DNA of 64,000 nucleotides from Hydnum rufescens UP504 (GCA_014904985.1 MU129054.1:2501-66500); one strand, 5' to 3'; shown: positions 34,684 through 46,807, counted from the stretch's first letter. A program made the numbers and translations. Notes: generated by a model not told the origin, from the sequence alone.

Positions 34684-35925
34684 ATGGACTTCAAATGGAG
34701 CAATTTGAATGCACCACCAAACCCCTCTGAAACTCTCCCAACTGTCTCTCCATTGTTGTGCCCTGAGGTCATGAACTCAAGTAGCTATATCATTCACACT
34801 GATCCAAATTCCTCATTCCAGGGTCCGAAACTTGGGACTCGATGGGAGCAATTTTATGCAGACGAAGATCCTACATGCCCATTTTTTCCATGGAAGAACC
34901 ATATGGAATTCGAGCTGGTCACCTGGATGATGGAGGCTATGCTGTCTCAGGCACATATCAATCATTTTCTGACTTCAGAACATGTGAGCAGTGGCCATGC
35001 AAATGGATTACTTATGTGTTGATTCATGAATCTACTTAGGTCCAAAAAGAACAACATAATGCTCTCCTTCACATCTGCAAAAGAAATGCATGCCCAAACA
35101 GAAAAAGCTATGGTACAGGGCCCGATTTGGACATCGCAAATCATCACCCTCAAAGAAGCTGAGGATGAACTGCAAGTTATGTTTTTTCACAATCCAGTGC
35201 AATGTGTCAAAGAACTGCTTGGTAACCCAGCATTCGCTGGGGAGATGGACTATGAGGCATCCAAGGTGTTTACAGTGGACAGAGCAATGAGAATTTACCA
35301 TGAGATGACAACAGGGAAGCTGTGGAATGAGACCCAGGTAAGCAAAACTAGACCTCTTGAAATAGGTATGTGGCACTCAAAATCATCTGTCAGGATACTC
35401 TCCCTGCAGGTGCAACACTAGCCGGCATCATTCTCTCATCAGACAAGACCCACCTGTCTGTGTTCTCTGGCAACAAAGTAATGCATCCAGTATATATGTC
35501 CCTGGGAAATATCCAGAAGCACATGTGATGCACACTCAGCCATTGCCCCTACATTGTTCTCACATACCTTCCAGTCACCAAATTTCCCAACACAGATTTC
35601 GAATCAATATACAATTCCAAGACTGCTGGGTCCAGAATGCTGGGCATCATGGCAAATCGGCTCTTTCATCAGTGCCTCAGCATCATACTAGCCCCTTTGT
35701 GTGACTGAACTCCAAGGGCAATGATTGATGCTGAAGGATATCAGCACATGGTCATTGTCACTCTTATGGGATATATTGCTGATCTTGAAGAACAGTGGAC
35801 AATTACATGCCTCTGACATAATGAATGTGTCCATTGTCTTGCTGGCATCAACGAGTTTGAGAAGCCTTTGGTGCACCCTCCCCGCTGTGGAAGGAATATC
35901 CTTCTGGTATCAGAAAATGTGAGTT
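34684..35925 (+). pseudogene. Plavaka-type (CACTA-like) transposase fragment
   Basis: The first part (to 34984) ends WMMEAMLSQAHINHFLTSEH. After an intron-like gap to about 35040 come SFTSAKEMHAQTEK, GPIWTSQIITL, VMFFHNPVQCVKELLGNPAFAGEMDYEASKVFT and YHEMTTGKLWNETQ. After a second intron follow GATLAGIILSSDKTHLSVFSGNKVMHP and YMSLGNIQKHM. Further on, AEGYQHMVIVTLMGYIADLEEQ and CVHCLAGINEFEKP appear. This order is characteristic of Plavaka transposases of mushrooms. At least two in-frame TGA codons (after KHM and within TCL.HNEC) and the missing C-terminal part show it is dead. Confidence 0.8.
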
Positions 35926-36140
35926 TGAAGTTGCTCTGAGCTTAAAGACTGACCAGTGGCTTATTAAAGAATTCACTATGACTTTATCTTGCTACCACCC
36001 AGAGACACCATGAGTACACTAGTCTAAACAGTCCCTAATCATAAGCAAAACAGAAGTTTCTCTGAGTGCAAAAAGTCTGCTTACATAATCCAAATTTGTA
36101 ATCAAAAAACCCGGACTCAAAAGCACAACTAAGGTTAGGG
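35926..36140. other. No gene recognised; junction of Plavaka remnant and regulator gene
   Basis: Non-coding sequence in which the transposase remnant ends. It contains one ggttagggtta near 36132, a single telomere-like unit that is probably chance. Confidence 0.35.
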
Positions 36141-38640
36141 TTATGACCAAGCAACTCCAAATGTCCCAAATAAACTACGGAGTAGTGAATCCATCGGCAT
36201 TAGACTTGATAGACAAAATGGGGAAAACCTACGAGTTGCCTTCTCGATATCACACGTATGCCTATCGAGCATTTTCTCGATCCGCTCAGATTCTAACCAT
36301 GCCTGCACTGCCAACTGGCCTTTATCATATTCGGATATACTCTCGTCATGATGCACGGTTAAGCAACTTGAATACAACATATGACACCGCGAGTAAAGCG
36401 CCCACACGGAATGCTTCGCAGCCAAGTCATCTTGCATCTGCGGAGGCCCAAAGAGTTTCTCATCCGGGAGGAAAACTTTGAACTATGGGAGAAGAGAAGA
36501 TATCTCAGTCCCAAAGCAGACGATCGGATGAGGCTTGCCTACATTCCATGCTTTCGCAATGCTGAGGCTTTGAGACATGCGAGAGTCGTAGTAAGACAAG
36601 AACCCAGAAGTAAGAGAGAGGGCACTCCAGACGAGTCGTCGTTGTTCCTCTCTTCTAGTTTCCAGGACAACCCATTCCTCGCTCCAACCAGGGCAAGCAA
36701 GCCACAAGGGGGTAATCTTCTTGGATGAGAGAGACATGTTGGAGAGCTGAAAGCGCGAACATGAGCAACCCTGTTTTGTCGCCCCTTGACCAATTGCAGC
36801 CTGCCCTATGTGATCGGAAAATGGTCCGAATAGGGAGGGCGCACTGTTAGGCCTGAATGTCATCACATCATACTCCTCTTTGTCCAAATCGAGGAGACCA
36901 AGACCCGAGATAAGATTGTCGAGAAGGAACAGGCTCGATCGCGAGCGGCTCTCAGATTGGGCAGGATGACAGGACCCTTCGAACACCACAAGGATCTATA
37001 GAAGACACATTTAGATATGAATCTGCCCGTCCAATGGTTTCGTTGATGGTGTAAACGTACCAGAGCGGCCTGTGCGAGCTCAGGAGTAATCCATCCGGAC
37101 GTCAGCGACATATCCAAATGACTTTGCGCAAGATCTCGTAACTCCACTACATGTGTTCAGTTGAACATTCGGCATTGGCACATCAAAGGGAACTCACAAG
37201 CTTTGAATCTCCCTTGATGGCCCAACCCTATATCGCTACTTTGCAACAAGGTCGACAGCGCAAGCATGGCGAGTACGAGAGACGGCTGTACATGTTCCCG
37301 TTGACTAGGGTGGTGAAAAGTGGAGAAAAATAATGGGACGTTGATACTGAGAGGGAAAAAGTGTCAGCTACACGTCCTCCAAGATGGAGTGGAGCAGGCA
37401 CTGTACAATGCAAGCATAGAATTGGAGACTCGGAAACTTCAACACCGGAAAAAATTCAGCCCAAGTAAAAGAAATAGGAGCAATCAGGACCCACAGACGT
37501 GAAAGGTCTTCCGTAATACGACGTGTAGCATGAGCTCTGGGTCCACCATAGTACATTGTCAAACTCCCCCACCACATCTGGCGAGCGAACTCAACAGAAG
37601 GTTGGCTCCACATTTCGTACGAATGTGCTTCCAGGGCGTCGGGAGTTGGAGTCCAAAATTCCTCCAACCCAGACTCATCAGGGCTTTGGTAGTCATTCCC
37701 AAGATCTTGGAAGCGGTCATACGCGAGACGACCCCTCGAGGAACAACATATCAGCCTTTAGCTTGATTATACACCGATGATATACTCACTGCATGCGGCT
37801 TGAAGCCATCGGCAAGAAATTCGCATTCTGGGCAAATGACGACGGGCGATCCGTCGCCTTTCGAGGGGGATCGTATACAGATGGCTGGGCATAAACGATC
37901 AGAATGTCACTATGAGACGATATGGGTCGTGAACATACCCCAGCCAATGGGTCTGGTATTGGAAACGAAGATGGTGCGAAGACGTAAGGACTTCGTACAC
38001 CCTGCCGCTTCCCTGCGCCCGTCTCCGCACCAACCTGTACGGGGAGCACTGGCGGGTTATACGGAGACTCAGAGGATGGATCACTGTAGGGCAGATAGGA
38101 ATCATGTGGCCGACTGTCAACAATGCTGGGACGACCGAAATTCGGATAAGGGCGTTCGTCTGGGGGGTTCAGTAGAGATGAGATATTTCCAATCTGGTCT
38201 CGGGCACCCGTCGATGGAGAGGGCTCTGGATGCAGAACACTGAAGGAATTCACAGCGCCGGAGTCGGTCCGGTCGGGACGAGAAACTGGAGGAACTAACA
38301 GGGAATCACTTCGCGTGGGTGGCCTAGTCCCAGAATGGTGGAGGTAGGTGTGGGAAGGAGGCTCGCCCGCATCTGGTGTGCTGTCTGGAGGGGATTCCGT
38401 GGTGGGAGGGGTTAGGGGACTTGCTCCGATGTCGTTCGAGGCCCGCTTTTGTGAAGGAAGGGGGCGAATGGAGGAGGGAGGTCCACGATCGTGAGGGGCT
38501 CGGACTCGAGGATGACGATCGGGGCCACGGCGTCTGGGTTCATCGTCATAGTCACACTGTGGACTCCTTCGTCTGATGCATGTGGAGCAGACTGGATGGG
38601 CCCCATCACATTTTATTTTACGAGAATGACTAAGAAAATT
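36141..38640 (-). pseudogene. Zn2Cys6 transcription factor lacking both ends
   Basis: Minus-strand exons encode SRKIKCDGAHPVCSTCIRRRSPQCDYDDEPRRRGPDRHP, the second half of a Zn2Cys6 cluster with its linker (split here by description: KIKCDG, HPVCSTC, QCDYDD). A Ser/Pro-rich region follows, then the middle homology region: MWWGSLTMYYG, ITEDLSRLW, LRDLAQSHLDMSL with GWITPELAQA, FEGSCHPAQSESRSRSSLFL, RREEQRRLVWSALSLTSGFL, and VWALYSRCHMLYSSCLTV with HTCDIEKA. This is the usual order of agaric fungal-specific regulators. The first CysX2Cys exon is missing: coding begins at an acceptor (tttcttag) at about 38633, right beside an inverted duplication. The usual C terminus after IEKA is also missing at 36.1 kb. 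Confidence 0.7.
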
Positions 38641-38659
38641 CGAGGTGGGATGAAGCCCC

Positions 38660-40740
38660 GGGGCGTCTAGAATAGTATGAAACTGCACACCATTGGCGAC
38701 AAGCCAAATAAACGCGACGTCGATCTTTTCCAGCATCCTTGGCAGGCTCCATATTGGGTATATTGGCGCTGGAGAAAGGGGGAAAGCCGCTGACTGCCCA
38801 CGTCGCCGGCCAATGTCCCGGCGAAGTCTGATCAATAGGGAACGGCGAAATTGTCAGATCAGTTTGTTTGAACTGAATTTAACGTCCGAGGTCGAACAGT
38901 GGTTCGGGACCATGACGATTGCAGGGGACGAGTGGTACTGAAAGCTGCTGACCTAGGATCAAACAACGTTTTAGACACCGACGAAGTTGTCAGTGGCTGA
39001 GGGCTGGCTGAACCATGAACTAGTTTCACATATATGGAAAAAGTGTACTGTGGAATATCAACTGATCTTACATCAGCGCACCGTCCTCAGGGTACTGTAG
39101 TGGACGGGAAGATCCGTATGAATGCCGTTACTTGGCCGAGATCAAGTCTAATTGAGTACAATGATCCTACTTTGATCGGCCAAGGTGTTGTACCATGTTT
39201 GCAGAGATGTTCACCCACCCGAAGAATAAAGCCCGAATCAGAGATTGACGCCTGATGCGTTGGTGTCTAGTATACAAGATGAAGGGATTACAAAACTCCT
39301 TTGCCTGTGAAAAGACTCACTTGGTTGCATGGCGTCTAAATTTTTGTGCACTAGTCATTCACATCCCACATCAGTGGTGCCTACGACGCCCGCTATTTTT
39401 CAAAACGAGCTGAGGGCCCCTGAGCCCCTGACTGCGCGGTGGCTAGCACCTTCAAATGCGACTAAATTTTTAGCCGAAATGGAGATGGGATATCAAGTGT
39501 GACTGACTCTCACCAATGGCAAAGAAGGGGCCTTCCCTAGATCTGATGAAACCACCAAGACCAATCGCACCCAAGAACCAACCGGATTCCCATCGGGGCT
39601 CGATGACACATATTTGGTACCTTACCAATAAACAACCCAATCACGGAGGGTCCTATCTCAGTTGGATGTTGATGAAGAGATTGAAATGTCTGCTTGCCAC
39701 CAGCCACCCCGTCGCTGAACGCCCCTTGCCATTGCTGAGAATCATTTTCGGCTTGACATCTTCCTGTGGGGATAGCAAGCAGTGGTCTCATATATTCGTT
39801 GACTGCTTATGTAAATACCGGGTCGTTCCGTTCCTGTTTGTTCCGTTCATTCACTCAACTCCCGTTGATATCGCTGGTCTGCCTACCGGGGTAACGCCTA
39901 ATTCCACTCTCCCGTCATAGCCGCAATACTTCCATCTCCATCTCGCATTTGAGGGTGCTAGCCATAGCGCGATGTTACGGCGCAGTCAGGGGCTCAGGGG
40001 TTCTCAGCTTGTTTCGAAAAATAGCGGGCGTCGTAGGCACCACCCATCCGGGATGCAAATGACTGGTGCACAAAAATCTGTGCGCCCTGTAATCAACAGC
40101 AGGCAGGGAATGTTTGCCATCCTGAGGACCCCAATGCGTCAAGTCTAATCTGGGCTTAATTTGGATGTGGCGTTCCGGGGGTGAACACCTCTTATGCGCA
40201 CATGGTAAAAATCCCTTGGCGAACATCAAGTGTATTCAATTGGGCTAGATTGACAACTGACTCGGTGGGGGAGACCCGTAACTGTGGCGTCGGCAACACC
40301 ATTCATCCGGTACCCTGACGACGATGGTGAGTATCCAAGGTTTCCTTCAGTTCCCCAATACTCTGGATATTCCCACGCATGTGAAATGATCGAGCTGGTT
40401 CTAGTCCACGCGTGAGAACTTCGTCGGTGTCTAAAGCGTTGTTTAATCCTAGGTCAGCAGCTTTCGTCCATCATCGCGATGGTCATGTCCCTAAACCACT
40501 GTTCGACCTCGGACGTCAAAATTTCAGTGCTGAGAATGAAGCAAGCTGTTCTCGCCATTTGGCTATTCCCTCTTCGGCATTTATCAGAGTTCGAGAGTAT
40601 ATTACCCCGGCGACGTGAGCAGTCAACGGCCTTTCTGCTCTTCTCCAGCTCTAAATATACCCAATATAGATCCTGCCAAAATGATATCGAGATCGGGTTT
40701 ATTTGGCTTGTTGCCAATGGGGTGCAGTTTTCATAACTTC
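38660..40740. repeat. Large imperfect inverted duplication (arms about 0.8 kb, loop about 0.43 kb)
   Basis: The left arm, about 38660-39490, matches the reverse complement of the right arm, about 39925-40740. Anchors include gaaactgcac.ccattggc, acgtccgaggtcgaacagtgg, gctgctgacctaggat, gtgcctacgacgcccgct and cccctgactgcg, in matching order. Arms are diverged by substitutions and indels. Short homologous frames in both arms begin MATSQIN. No transposase was found in the loop. Confidence 0.8.
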
Positions 40741-41795
40741 GTAACTATTCTAGGCACCCCCTCCGTGGCTTCACCAACCGTCCACTCACCTGAAACAAGA
40801 CCAGAAGGAAAATGAGTCAGTTCCCCTTAGAGTTAGGGTCAAACCATGAACTTCGAGAGGATGTCGAGCCGACAACTAGTGCCGGCTCCAGCAACCTCCC
40901 AAACGAAAAGAAAAGCAAACATACACACCGAAACATAAACCGAGAAAGCTCTGTCTGCACTTTATAGCATATGGTGCGACCTCGACACCACCAGGATTTC
41001 CACCCCACTTGTCGCAGACACCAACACCGGGCACGATCCCAAAGATGGCCGAACCAACCAATCTGGGGAGGACGACATCTGCAATGATGGACAAGTCACT
41101 GCAAATATCTCTGCAGAGCATAACATCATGTATATACGGTCCCATGAAAGAGAGGTTTATAAACCAAGGTGTAAAATGGGTGTCCTGAGAAAAAGTCCTC
41201 CACTACTCACGTCTGCACCACCAACACCCGCAGGTCAATGGACTGGTCAGAATTCAAACAACAATGGCGACTAGCACCAAAGTGTAAGAGCTGACCAAGA
41301 GCTATGCTGTCTGCACAGTTAGGCGCTCATGCTGTTTATAAGCGCCCGGGAATATCCGCAGCGCTTAATGTCTGTGCGCGCCTTAGTTCTCCAAGTTGTG
41401 GGACGTTTGTTCTTGATCATCACTAGCCTCAAGCCATCCGATGCATACCCTACCCAGGCTTGAGATAAAGGGGGCGTATTGAGTGTTGGACCTCCTGAGG
41501 CAGACGTTCGAACAGACCAGTTGACTATGGTCTTTAGGCCGACGGAATCATCAAGGCAGGCCCTTGCCACTGACACAACCATCATTACGAGAGCACGACT
41601 CTGATATAATAGATTTCTATTTTTTCCACCTGCCTTGCTCGACGGTGTCGTATACGAATCTTACACGCGGATTCTCGACAAATTATATAGCGATGCAGTG
41701 TATTCCTTGGTCTGATCAGCTCATCGGATTCCCACCGTTTGAGTTGTCGGAAACCAGTGGACTCTCCAATGAATACGAGGCTGCTTTCTCGGAAT
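40741..41795. other. No confident gene
   Basis: Minus-strand frames at 40876-41145 and 41319-41585 have no recognisable family. They could be exons of the unknown gene to the right. Confidence 0.3.
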
Positions 41796-42960
41796 TTAGA
41801 TCTTGAGGAGTTGCATGAAACTCTTGATGTATTCGCTAGTGTCTATCGCTTCCTGAAATGGAATATAGGGGGTGGGCTGTCTGCGTTGGACACCATAGAG
41901 AATCCATACCTTGAGTCCCGCAGTTTGTCCCGCGATTGTCTCGCGTGCTTGCGTTACCGATCGTTTCCATGCTTTGCCACGTACCATGGACATTCTCTTC
42001 ACTGCAAACAAGAGCGCAATCATTGCCATGACTGGAATCGTCCATGGAAACATACCGTCATTGTCGACTTCCTGCACAAGAAGAAGCCTATTCTCAGAGA
42101 CCTCGGCAAAGGTGGAATCATACATGTCTAGTATAGGTCGAAGGTGTTTCTGCTGCACTCCAAATATCATCATATCTCCTCACTCGAAGAACTCGGGACA
42201 GGCTCACATTTCGTTCACCGAAGAGGCGAGCGAGGTTGGATAGGTTTAGCGGGGCTTCAGATATTCGAGCGCGGTTCATCTCATCGCGACTCTGTTCACT
42301 GTGCAAGTCGTCCATCGGTGAACGGCACGTCGCCACATCAAACATCAAGACCTCGGGTTAGAACACTAACATGGACGCGCTAAATTCAGCTTTGAGAGTG
42401 TCGGCACGGGAGCGGGCGTGATCACTAAGGAATTTCCCTTTCACTTGGAGCCCTCGGCCGTTCATCAACGTCTTGTTCGTTTGGGCTAAAGTGGGAGAGA
42501 TGGCTCTAAGTGGAGGATTCTCTCTTCAAATGTTTTGTAAACCTTTGTACATCTCCAGAATCTGTTGAAGACTATGGGTGAGAGGACGCGTCCACAACAA
42601 TCAGCCGGCATTCTGTGGGAGTGAAAGACACAAGAGACTTCGCGTGGTCTATGTCTTGATCCTCTTCACCCATGTACTCTTCTCCATCCTCGAACTCGCT
42701 GATCTCATCGTGCTTTCTATCTTTCGCGGCCAAAGGTAGCTTTGCCGAAGCCTCCAACGTGTCTATAACCACACGCTTTGGGAAATGGGGAATGGGACCG
42801 AGAGCCTTCATTGTTTCTAGGTAGTACAGGACTGGTAACGGTGGCCACGTGGATATCCGAGAAGGGTAATGGGTGGGATTTGCCGTGATCCACGATTCGT
42901 TGCAAAGTCGCGGCGAACTGCCTCCAACAGCATGGCATCCTCGCAAGGTCTAAATTCACT
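41796..42960 (-). CDS. Possible multi-exon gene of unknown function, divergent from CAP
   Basis: Minus-strand coding-like pieces are found at 42946-42572 (PVLYYLETMKALGPIPHFP, then DEISEFEDGEEYMGEEDQDI and PTECRLIVVDASSHP), about 42348-42118 (DDLHSEQSRDEMNRARISEA, LSNLARLFGERN) and 42173-41796 (FAEVSENRLLLVQEVDND, a hydrophobic VMAMIALLF, KRMSMVRGKAWKRS). Plausible introns lie between, for example GTGAGCC after FGERN. I recognise no domain. The proposed start lies close to the CAP start on the opposite strand, so a shared promoter is possible. Confidence 0.35.
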
Positions 42961-43014
42961 GGCGACAATAATCAAAAGGCAATAACCACTATTGAAATGT
43001 GGTCCCACGTTCTT

Positions 43015-44585
43015 ATGTCTACAATTCTCGACAGGCTCGAAGCTGCAACGTCGCGTCTTGAAGACATTGCTGTACTGCAAGCATCAGTTGCGGACGTGAG
43101 ATCTTTGGAGACGGAAGTTGCAAATGTCTCCCCGGTCGTAGGTGTTTCAGAGCCACCGCGAATTGTCCCACCCCCTCCAGCTGTTATCGAAGAGCCACCG
43201 AGTGTAGTTGCTTTTGACGAGGGTGTGGGCGGGCCATTGAACATATTTCTCCAGCTTAGTGAGCAGCTAAGTCCCGTTCTTAAAGAGCAGGTGAGGGCAC
43301 TGCTGAAGTGCATTCCTTCGTAACCCACGCATGATTTGACTTGGCCCGTCAGACCGATCATGTCGCGACATTATTCCAGTTACAGCGAGCCCTCATCCTC
43401 CAGGCAGCCGTGTGCACGAAACCATCAGATGCCCTCCTTCAGAAATTATTGACACCCTTCGGCAATGAGATCAAGGCTATAACTGAGATCAAGGATTCCA
43501 ATCGTTCCAATCGAGATCTTTTTAATCACTTGTCTACCGTTGCTGACGGGATTCCAGCGGTGGGGTGGGTCACTATGGTGAGTAATTCACGGGTCCCTTG
43601 TCTCCTGATTGCTTCCCCATCCCCGTATTCAGGCCCCCCAGCCGGCCCCGTATATCAACGAGATGAAGAACGCAGCCCAATTTTACGCGAATCGTGTGGT
43701 GAAAGAATTTAAAGAGAAGTGAACACCGTATTATGAGTGGATTTGTTGAGTTTCACTGGCTTGATGACACTCATTTCTACAGAGACAAGAAGCACGTGGA
43801 ATGGACCAGAAGTTTCGATAGTCTCCTTGAAGCGCTACGGAAATATGTCTTTGACAAACATACGACGGGACTGATTTGGAGCACAAAGGTAGTATACCTT
43901 TGTCTTACAGCATTGTGTCACTTGTTCTTCTAACTATCCCCTCAGGGACAGAATCCCGAGACCTATTCTCCCGTCAATTTGACTTCTGCAAGCTCTTCCA
44001 TAGTGGGTGCCCCGCCTCCTCCGCCTCCTCCGCCTCCTCCACCGCCTCCGCCTCCACTTGCGGTGGAAGCAGTTTCTCCGCTCTCTGCTGCCGTTGGCAC
44101 TGCGGCCGTACTGGCAGAATTAAATAAGGGCAGCGACGTGACGAAAGGCTTGCGAAAGGTGCCGAAGGAGGAAATGACACACAAGAATCCTTCGTTGAGG
44201 GCATCTAGCGTTGTTCCGGCAGCTTCATCTGGTCCTGGTGGTATGATTTTAATATCTTACCTCTCCATCTTCCTCGTGCTCTCTTCCGACATAGCGTTAT
44301 CTCTTCTAGGGAAGAAGCCTGCACGGCCGGTGAAGCCATCAGCCCTCGCTGGGAAGAAGCCCTCCAAATTTGAGTTGGAAGGGACTAAGTGGGCTGTGGT
44401 GCGTTGAGAATCATCGCTATTGACAAGCTCCCCCGTTGAACGTCCATGCTTCTTTCTATAGGAATATTTCGAAGGTGACAAGAACCTAGTGATCAATCAG
44501 GCGGCGATAAACCATTCCGTGAGCATTTACGGGTGCAAAAACTCGACAATCCAAATCAAAGGCAAAGTGAACGGAATTACGATCG
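43015..44585 (+). CDS. Adenylyl cyclase-associated protein (CAP/Srv2), 3' end lost
   Basis: Seven exons splice cleanly (43015-43290, 43353-43577, 43633-43718, 43783-43888, 43946-44240, 44310-44398, 44462-44585) to about 400 codons. The start STILDRLEAATSRLEDIA is the CAP signature that binds adenylyl cyclase in yeast. The helical folded domain follows (LLTPFGNEIKAITEIKDSNR, AAQFYANRVVKEFKEKD, EWTRSFDSLLEALRKYV), then a run of 15 prolines, a WH2-like region (GLRKVPKEEMTHKNPSLR), and the start of the C-terminal beta-sheet actin-binding domain (WAVEYFEGDKNLVI, IYGCKNSTIQIKGKVN). The donor GTAAGT at 44586 leads into retroelement sequence about 25 bp later, and no further CAP exon is seen in the window. 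About a quarter of the protein is missing. Confidence 0.9.
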
Positions 44586-44609
44586 GTAAGTTTTTCCCTA
44601 TTACCGCTT

Positions 44610-45370
44610 GTGGTCGATACTGGGGGTAATCCCACAGAATGAAGAGGTCTCTCACACAGTTTCTTGTAGGATGAACTCGCATTGCCAAATGGTGCATGCC
44701 AATGCAGAGTCTAACTTGTAACAAGGTGACTTCATATGGAAGTCACATGTAACCCAATTAAGGAAATGTGCCGAGTTTGCATCCAGGTCATAGAGTATCC
44801 AATCGAGCCATGTAGAGATGATCTTCACAGCCCTGGATGGACTGTACTTGTTGCCGCATTTGAGTGAAGTGTGGATCATCTCACATAATTGAGATGAGAG
44901 ACTAGCAGGGCCAGACTTGGCTGTCCTAGCAAGACTGTATGCACTGTAATTTTTCAGGGGAGTATCCACCCTGGTTGAGGTATCCACCCTGGATTGCAGG
45001 GGGCAAGGTGGTTGATTCCCAGATATGGATGAGGACATCGAAGGTTGCGAGTCAGAACATGTGACAGGTCACACAACTGTAGGCTTGGGTTGCTGAGAAC
45101 TGGGTGAAGCGAGGCCATGACATAAATTTAGGGGAGTGACCACCCTTTTTGAGGTATCCACCCTGCTAGGCAGGGGGCGAGGTGGTGGGTTCCCAGAGGA
45201 GGACAAGGACATTCAAGAGTGAGCAACTGAAGATGAGAAGATGCTCTTGGGAATGTTCGAATCCGGTATGATTGCATCTGGGGGATGCAGAATGAGGAAG
45301 AGGGTGCCAAGTTCAAACCATAGGTGGTCCTATAGGGACCTGCCAATGGAGTTCTTACACACTCCACCAG
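44610..45370 (-). mobile_element. Truncated copy (5' part of interior) of the large LTR element family
   Basis: It matches 56200-56951 of the complete element in the same orientation, including the PLQSRVDTSTRV / PLPSRVDTS repeat-coding segments and the WLDWILYDLDA region. It is cut at about 44610 inside the CAP intron. A 1 bp difference in a G run (gcagggggcaagg here) keeps a frame that is broken in the complete copy. Confidence 0.8.
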
Positions 45371-45844
45371 TGTTAATTCGGTACTGTCCGAATTAGGTAA
45401 TAATGCAGAGTCCCAGGGTGGAGGCTCTGGTTCTGGGGACTCAGTCCAGTTAGGGGGACTGAGGCCCAACCTTTGAGCCCGACAGGTGAGTAGCTCCTGT
45501 AGGGTCAGTGGTTCAATGCCTACTAGGGCAAAGTAAGATTGTTCAGTCATAAGAACTAGAGTCACACAGTGTGTAGTGCATGATCTGTAAGTCTGCAACT
45601 CCGCGAGATGGACAGATTGTGGTGGTAGAAAAGATGAGATTTCGGGTTCTGCCATGACTAGCTATAACTAGGCTGCTTATGTAATAAGAGTTGAATTTAG
45701 CTAGAAACTGGGGCAGCACCAAACTCCTGTGGAGAAGCTTTCCACCAGTGTGAATAAGAAGAAGAAAAGAGGAAAAAGGAGGAAAGAGACAGGGACTCTT
45801 GAGTCTGCTGAGAGTGGCCTAAGGGACTCCAGACACCACTAACA
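45371..45844 (-). mobile_element. 5' LTR of the truncated copy, inserted in Copia protease
   Basis: On the minus strand it starts TGTTAGTGGTG and ends AATTAACA, like the LTRs at 47907-48416 and 56952-57461 but more diverged and 474 bp long. An open frame starting ATG at 45655 inside the LTR (MAEPEISSFLPPQSVHLAEL) runs through the LTR end into the interior. The LTR begins exactly where the Copia protease motif WLIDSGTTS breaks off. Confidence 0.8.
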
Positions 45845-46790
45845 GATGTTGTGCCTGAGTCGATTAGCCATGTAGATTTAGAGATTGTGGAGCCAGATCT
45901 GGCACTAAGGGCAAACTCAGGGTCTTGATGAATTGCCTGGTTCAACAATTCAGGTGTCATGGGCTTGGCCTCATTTGCCCCCTTGTCCTTGTCCTTCTTC
46001 TCTTTCCTCATTTGTCAAGAGCCCTGGCCCTCTTTTCCTCCCCCTTTCACCCAACATTGGTCCTTAGTGTGGCCAGGCTTTGAACAATTCAAGCATGTGG
46101 CCCTGGGAGTCTGGACTTGTTTGCCCCTTTCAGTGCTAATTTCACAATCTCAATTGACTGAGATTTGGTATGGTGGCAGTGATCTTCATCTAGAATCATT
46201 GTAATCAATTCATCTGATTTCATCTCTGCCTCACTCATTTTGGATCCAAAATAAGATGATTCAAATGAATTCCATGAACTTGGGAGTGTGGAAATTAATA
46301 ATATCGTGAATTCTATATCTGGAAGCAGGTAGCCCAATATTGCAAGGTTTTCCTTGGCCTTTCAGAATGTGGTGATATGTTCTATTATGGGTGTATTTGG
46401 ATGGAACTATTTGTAATAATTTCTTCCTTTCTGCGACTACTCCAAAAATGCCCTTGGGCTCTTTGGTATCACATAATTGTTTCCACATTTGTGCTGCAGT
46501 GTGAACACCACTCAAATGAATGAGCTCTTCATCTCCCATGGTTAATTGGAGTAGGGATCAAGTTTGGAGATCTTGGGTCCCCCATTCTTTGATCAGGGAC
46601 TCATCACTAGGACATGAGTAACTGCCATCAATATATTTTATTAAATCAGCTATTGTGAGTAATGCCATGATCCTGGTTTTCCATGGGAGCCAGTTGTCCC
46701 CTTTCAATTGATCAATCTGTGAGAATCCATTGACAGTATCTTTGTCTAACTTGAATGGGGTGATGTCAGACATAAGGAGTGACTCTGTTT
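45845..46790 (-). pseudogene. gag: Ty1/Copia gag and start of protease, truncated
   Basis: The start MSDITPFKLDKDTVNGF is followed by LKGDNWLPWKTRIMALL and YIDGSY, a typical Copia Gag opening. Then come HLSGVHTAAQMWKQLCDTKEPKG, DIEFTILLISTLPSSWNSFES, and an intact zinc knuckle CLNCSKPGHTKDQC (frame shifted by one base just before it). After a TGA comes a Lys-rich linker ending TWLIDSGTTS, the protease active site, where the LTR at 45844 interrupts. Reverse transcriptase and integrase are absent. Confidence 0.85.
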
Positions 46791-46807
46791 TGTTAAGCAA
46801 CTGGTGC

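Noticed and set aside
36128..36142. Telomere-like ggttagggtta
   Set aside because: Only one full TTAGGG unit; no array, so no case for a telomere or interstitial telomeric tract.
36143..36728. Plus-strand open frames of about 115 codons
   Set aside because: They lie antisense to the well-supported Zn2Cys6 regulator exons and show no family resemblance; they are shadows of that gene.
44008..44056. CCT/CCG trinucleotide run as a microsatellite
   Set aside because: It encodes the 15-proline stretch expected in the middle of CAP proteins, so it is annotated as part of that gene.
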